Source of the DNA: an uncultured Hyphomicrobiales bacterium
GTDB lineage: Bacteria; Pseudomonadota; Alphaproteobacteria; Rhizobiales; Devosiaceae
Length of the DNA: 64,000 nt
Direction: 5' to 3'
Assembly (NCBI GenBank): GCA_903828145.1
Contig: CAIKKY010000007.1
Location: 186,001 to 250,000 of the forward strand
Position 1 is the stretch's first letter, and every line of letters begins with the position of its first letter. The notes below the pieces were generated by a model. That model was not told the DNA's origin. It saw only the letters and a list, made by a program, of their open reading frames with translations, and made no database searches. Positions 61,451-64,000 of this stretch are shown here, piece by piece. The position numbers were made by a program, and so were the translations under genes.

Positions 61451-64000
61451 ATGGCCTTGACGTCAACGCTCGCCGAGCTTCGGGCCGAGCTTTCGGCGCG
61501 CATTACGGCGCATCACGGCAGCGAGCCGAGCTTTGCGCGTTTTCTCGCCGCCGTCACCGCCGGCATTTCCGACGAAGACCTGGCCAGCGACAGCATTTCG
61601 CGTCTTGAGGCGACCTTCCGGGCTGCCTATGCGCGCCTCGGCCAGCGCGCTGAGGATTCGCCCGATCTCTATGTGCTGGCGCCCGACGACGACGACACCC
61701 CACAGGTCATTGAGGTCTTTACCAACGAGACCCCGTTCCTCGCCGATAGCCTGTTAGCCGCCATCAATGCCAGCGGCGGCGAGGTCACCCTGTTTACCGA
61801 GGCCCGGCTCGAGTTCGACCCGACGACCTACCGCGTTCTGGCCGATCCCGCGCCCGGCTCGCGGCGCGAGTCCTTCGTGCATATCGAAATCAGGCCGCTC
61901 GCCGACGAGGCGCGGCGCGGCGCGCTCGAAGCCGAACTGCATGACACTCTGGCCGATGTCGAGCGGGCCACCCGCGACTGGCGGCCGATGCTCAAGCGCC
62001 TGGGCCGCGTCGCCGAGGAATGGCACGTCCGCTCGCCCAGACTGGCGCCTGCTGCACTGGCCGAGGCCATGCATTTCGTGGCCTGGCTTGCGGATCATCA
62101 CTTCACCTTCCTGGGCATGCGCGAATACCGACTGCTGGGCGAAGGCGCGGAGCAGCGTCTGTTGCGCATGCCGGACGGCGATCTTGGCATTCTCGCCGAC
62201 GCCAGTGTGCAGGTGTTCCGGCAGGGCGAGACCTGGGTCGAATCGACCCCCCGGCACCTCAATTTCATGGCCGATGCGCAGCCGATCATCGTCACCAAGA
62301 CCAATGCGCGCTCCCGTGTGCACCGCCGCGTGCATCTCGATTACATCGGCATCAAACTCTACGGCGACGATGGTCAACCGGCTGGCGAACTCCGCGTCGT
62401 CGGCCTGTTCACCGCCTCGGCCATGACAGCGGCGAACGACACCATTCCGCTGCTGCGCCGGAAAATCGCCGACGTGTTAAAGCGCACGGCACTGCCGCCA
62501 CACACGGTGCGGGCCAAGGCGCTGGCGCATACGCTCGACACCTGGCCGCGCAGCGAACTGTTCCAGATGAGCGAAACCGAGCTGCTGGAGTTCGCTCCGC
62601 TGGCAGCCGAAGTCGCCGCACGGCCGCGGTTGTGTGTGCTGCCGCGCATCGATCCCTTCGATAGTTTCGTATCCGTTCTCGTCTATCTCCCGCGTGATCG
62701 ATACGATGCCGATCTGCGCATCCGCATCGGCGAGTTCCTGGCCATCGCCTATCTGGGGCGGGTTTCGGCCTATGATCTTACCTTTCTCGATCCCGATCAG
62801 GTGCGGGTGCATTTCATCATCGGGCGGCAGGGCGGAGAAACGCCCCGGCCCCGGCGCGAAGATCTCAATCGCCGGATCAGCGACCTGACCCTCAGCTTTG
62901 CTGATCGGCTCAGCGCCGCCGCCCCCACTGACCCGGACATTGTCCAGTTCACCAGCGCATTTCCGTTGGCCTACCAGAAGGTCACCACCATCGAGGAAGC
63001 CCTGGGGGATATCGCCACCATCCGCACCCTCAGCACCGACAACAGCCTTGCTCTGCGGCTGGCGCCACGCATGGATTGGGATAGTGCGACGCGGCTCAAG
63101 GTGTACCACCTCAATGCACCCATTGCCCTGTCGGATCGGGTGCCGATGCTCGAAAACTTCGGCTTTCGCGTTATCGACGAAGTCACGCACACCATCACCG
63201 CCGCCTATGGGCAGGAAACTGTCTTGCACGACATGCTGCTGGACGCCGAGTCACCGCTCGCACTTGGCGACCCGGCTCACACAGCGCGGCTGGAAGCCGC
63301 GATCCTCGCGGTCTGGCGGGGCGAAGCCGATAATGATCCGCTCAACCGCCTGAGCGCCGGGCCCGGGTTGATCTGGACTGAGGTCGAAATCCTGCGGGCC
63401 CTGTGCCACTTCGGCCAGCAGGCGGGGCTCGCGTTCTCGCGCGAAACCATCAAGGCCACGCTGGCGGCTTCACCTGCTGTCGCGCTGGGGCTCATGGGGC
63501 TGATTACCGCCCGCTTTGACCCGCGCTTTACCGGCCAGCGTGAACGCGCCGAAGAGGACGCGCGGCACGCGCTCGACGCTGCCATTGCCGAAACCACAGC
63601 GCTGGAAGCCGATCAGATTTTCCGGCGGCTGGCCAATCTGGTGGATGCGCTGACCCGCACCAACGCGTTCCAGCGCGATCAATCGGGCAGTCGGCGCCCG
63701 GCTCTGGCGCTCAAATTCAACAGCCGGGCCATTGAAGGTCTGCCCGAGCCCCGGCCATTACGCGAGATTTTCGTGCACTCGCCCCGGCTTGAAGGCCTGC
63801 ATATGCGCATGGGGCTGATTGCCCGGGGCGGCATCCGCTGGTCCGACCGGCCCGAGGATTTCCGCACCGAAGTGCTGGCGCTCGCCAAGGCCCAGCACGT
63901 CAAGAATGCCATCATCGTGCCGCGCGGCGCCAAGGGCGCCTTCGTGCCGCGCCTGTTGACGCAAGGCAGCGACCGCGAGGCCCGCGAGCGCGAGGGTGCC
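61451..64000 (+). CDS. gdhB: NAD-specific glutamate dehydrogenase, large type, 3' end outside the window
   Basis: The frame is open from the ATG at 61451 to the last base, giving 850 of about 1600 residues. Recognisable segments are N-E-T-P-F-L-A-D-S-L near residue 95, D-T-I-P-L-L-R-R-K-I-A-D-V-L, Y-L-P-R-D-R-Y-D-A-D-L-R-I-R-I-G, L-I-A-R-G-G-I-R-W-S-D-R-P-E-D-F-R-T-E-V and the final V-K-N-A-I-I-V-P-R-G-A-K-G. These match the 180-kDa NAD-GDH that deaminates glutamate to 2-oxoglutarate. The catalytic domain is only partly included. Confidence 0.93.
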   Translation, partial: MALTSTLAELRAELSARITAHHGSEPSFARFLAAVTAGISDEDLASDSISRLEATFRAAYARLGQRAEDSPDLYVLAPDDDDTPQVIEVFTNETPFLADSLLAAINASGGEVTLFTEARLEFDPTTYRVLADPAPGSRRESFVHIEIRPLADEARRGALEAELHDTLADVERATRDWRPMLKRLGRVAEEWHVRSPRLAPAALAEAMHFVAWLADHHFTFLGMREYRLLGEGAEQRLLRMPDGDLGILADASVQVFRQGETWVESTPRHLNFMADAQPIIVTKTNARSRVHRRVHLDYIGIKLYGDDGQPAGELRVVGLFTASAMTAANDTIPLLRRKIADVLKRTALPPHTVRAKALAHTLDTWPRSELFQMSETELLEFAPLAAEVAARPRLCVLPRIDPFDSFVSVLVYLPRDRYDADLRIRIGEFLAIAYLGRVSAYDLTFLDPDQVRVHFIIGRQGGETPRPRREDLNRRISDLTLSFADRLSAAAPTDPDIVQFTSAFPLAYQKVTTIEEALGDIATIRTLSTDNSLALRLAPRMDWDSATRLKVYHLNAPIALSDRVPMLENFGFRVIDEVTHTITAAYGQETVLHDMLLDAESPLALGDPAHTARLEAAILAVWRGEADNDPLNRLSAGPGLIWTEVEILRALCHFGQQAGLAFSRETIKATLAASPAVALGLMGLITARFDPRFTGQRERAEEDARHALDAAIAETTALEADQIFRRLANLVDALTRTNAFQRDQSGSRRPALALKFNSRAIEGLPEPRPLREIFVHSPRLEGLHMRMGLIARGGIRWSDRPEDFRTEVLALAKAQHVKNAIIVPRGAKGAFVPRLLTQGSDREAREREGA

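Noticed and set aside
61264-61608. Plus-strand ORF behind an AAGGAGG-like sequence before gdhB
   Set aside because: It overlaps the gdhB start in another frame, is basic and of low complexity, and its shadowing of real coding sequence explains the open frame.
1-64000. CRISPR arrays, insertion sequences, prophage genes
   Set aside because: No regularly spaced direct repeats, transposase, integrase or phage structural genes were recognised on reading both strands.

Overview
The window is high-GC, gene-dense chromosomal DNA from an alphaproteobacterium of the order Hyphomicrobiales (Rhizobiales). Gene content and order (ffh-rpsP-rimM-trmD, dapF-mtaB-ftsY-septation protein A, ccmABCDG, acnA, DUF1223, DUF2794, LexA-box imuA-imuB-dnaE2, 180-kDa-type NAD-glutamate dehydrogenase) look most like Devosia or a relative. 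This placement is inferred from gene content, not from a database search. No rRNA, tRNA, CRISPR array, insertion sequence or prophage was found.

Layout. 1-1050: copper delivery to cytochrome oxidase (PCuAC chaperone, SCO). 1047-4298 (-): translation and secretion operon ffh-rpsP-rimM-trmD. 4300-5270: a folded intergenic RNA candidate and a RelE-type toxin-antitoxin pair. 5359-9309 (+): dapF-mtaB-ftsY-septation protein A. 9320-12128 (-): cytochrome c maturation genes ccmA-B-C-D-G, including a tiny ccmD. 12268-19848: aconitase, a secreted DUF1223 protein, DUF2794, a GNAT enzyme, a BI-1 membrane protein, thpR and two tandem IalB-like secreted proteins. 19966-31198: rlmN, rlmJ, argG, a GGDEF-EAL protein, typA, DedA, YggT, DUF167 and the membrane pyrophosphatase hppA. 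31359-32341: a MazG-like enzyme, an XRE regulator and a small membrane protein around an AT-rich operator. 32351-38145: the SOS mutasome imuA-imuB-dnaE2 with a perfect LexA box. 38301-43825: TerB-like protein, secreted protein, soluble pyrophosphatase, a candidate small RNA, DUF3800, an MFS exporter, DUF2087 and an Rrf2 regulator. 43835-49268 (-): CPA2 antiporter and a chemotaxis operon (STAS-cheY-cheA-cheW). 49347-51763: acyl-CoA hydrolase and a SAF-domain dehydrogenase. 51857-52698: an unrecognised pair of small membrane proteins. 52815-61255: leucine genes leuD-leuB and leuC, an ABC exporter, argC, deoD, a pair of small paralogues and a zincin. 61451-end: NAD-glutamate dehydrogenase, cut by the window edge.

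Most of the window is core metabolism and information processing. The less explained parts are the intergenic RNAs near 4.4, 40.0 and 56.6 kb, the two-module antitoxin, the XRE/MazG/membrane-protein locus, and the membrane pair beside a C10 tract. None proves a new system. The RNA candidates rest on internal evidence: stems whose G-U pairs favour one strand, and a GNRA-loop terminator.
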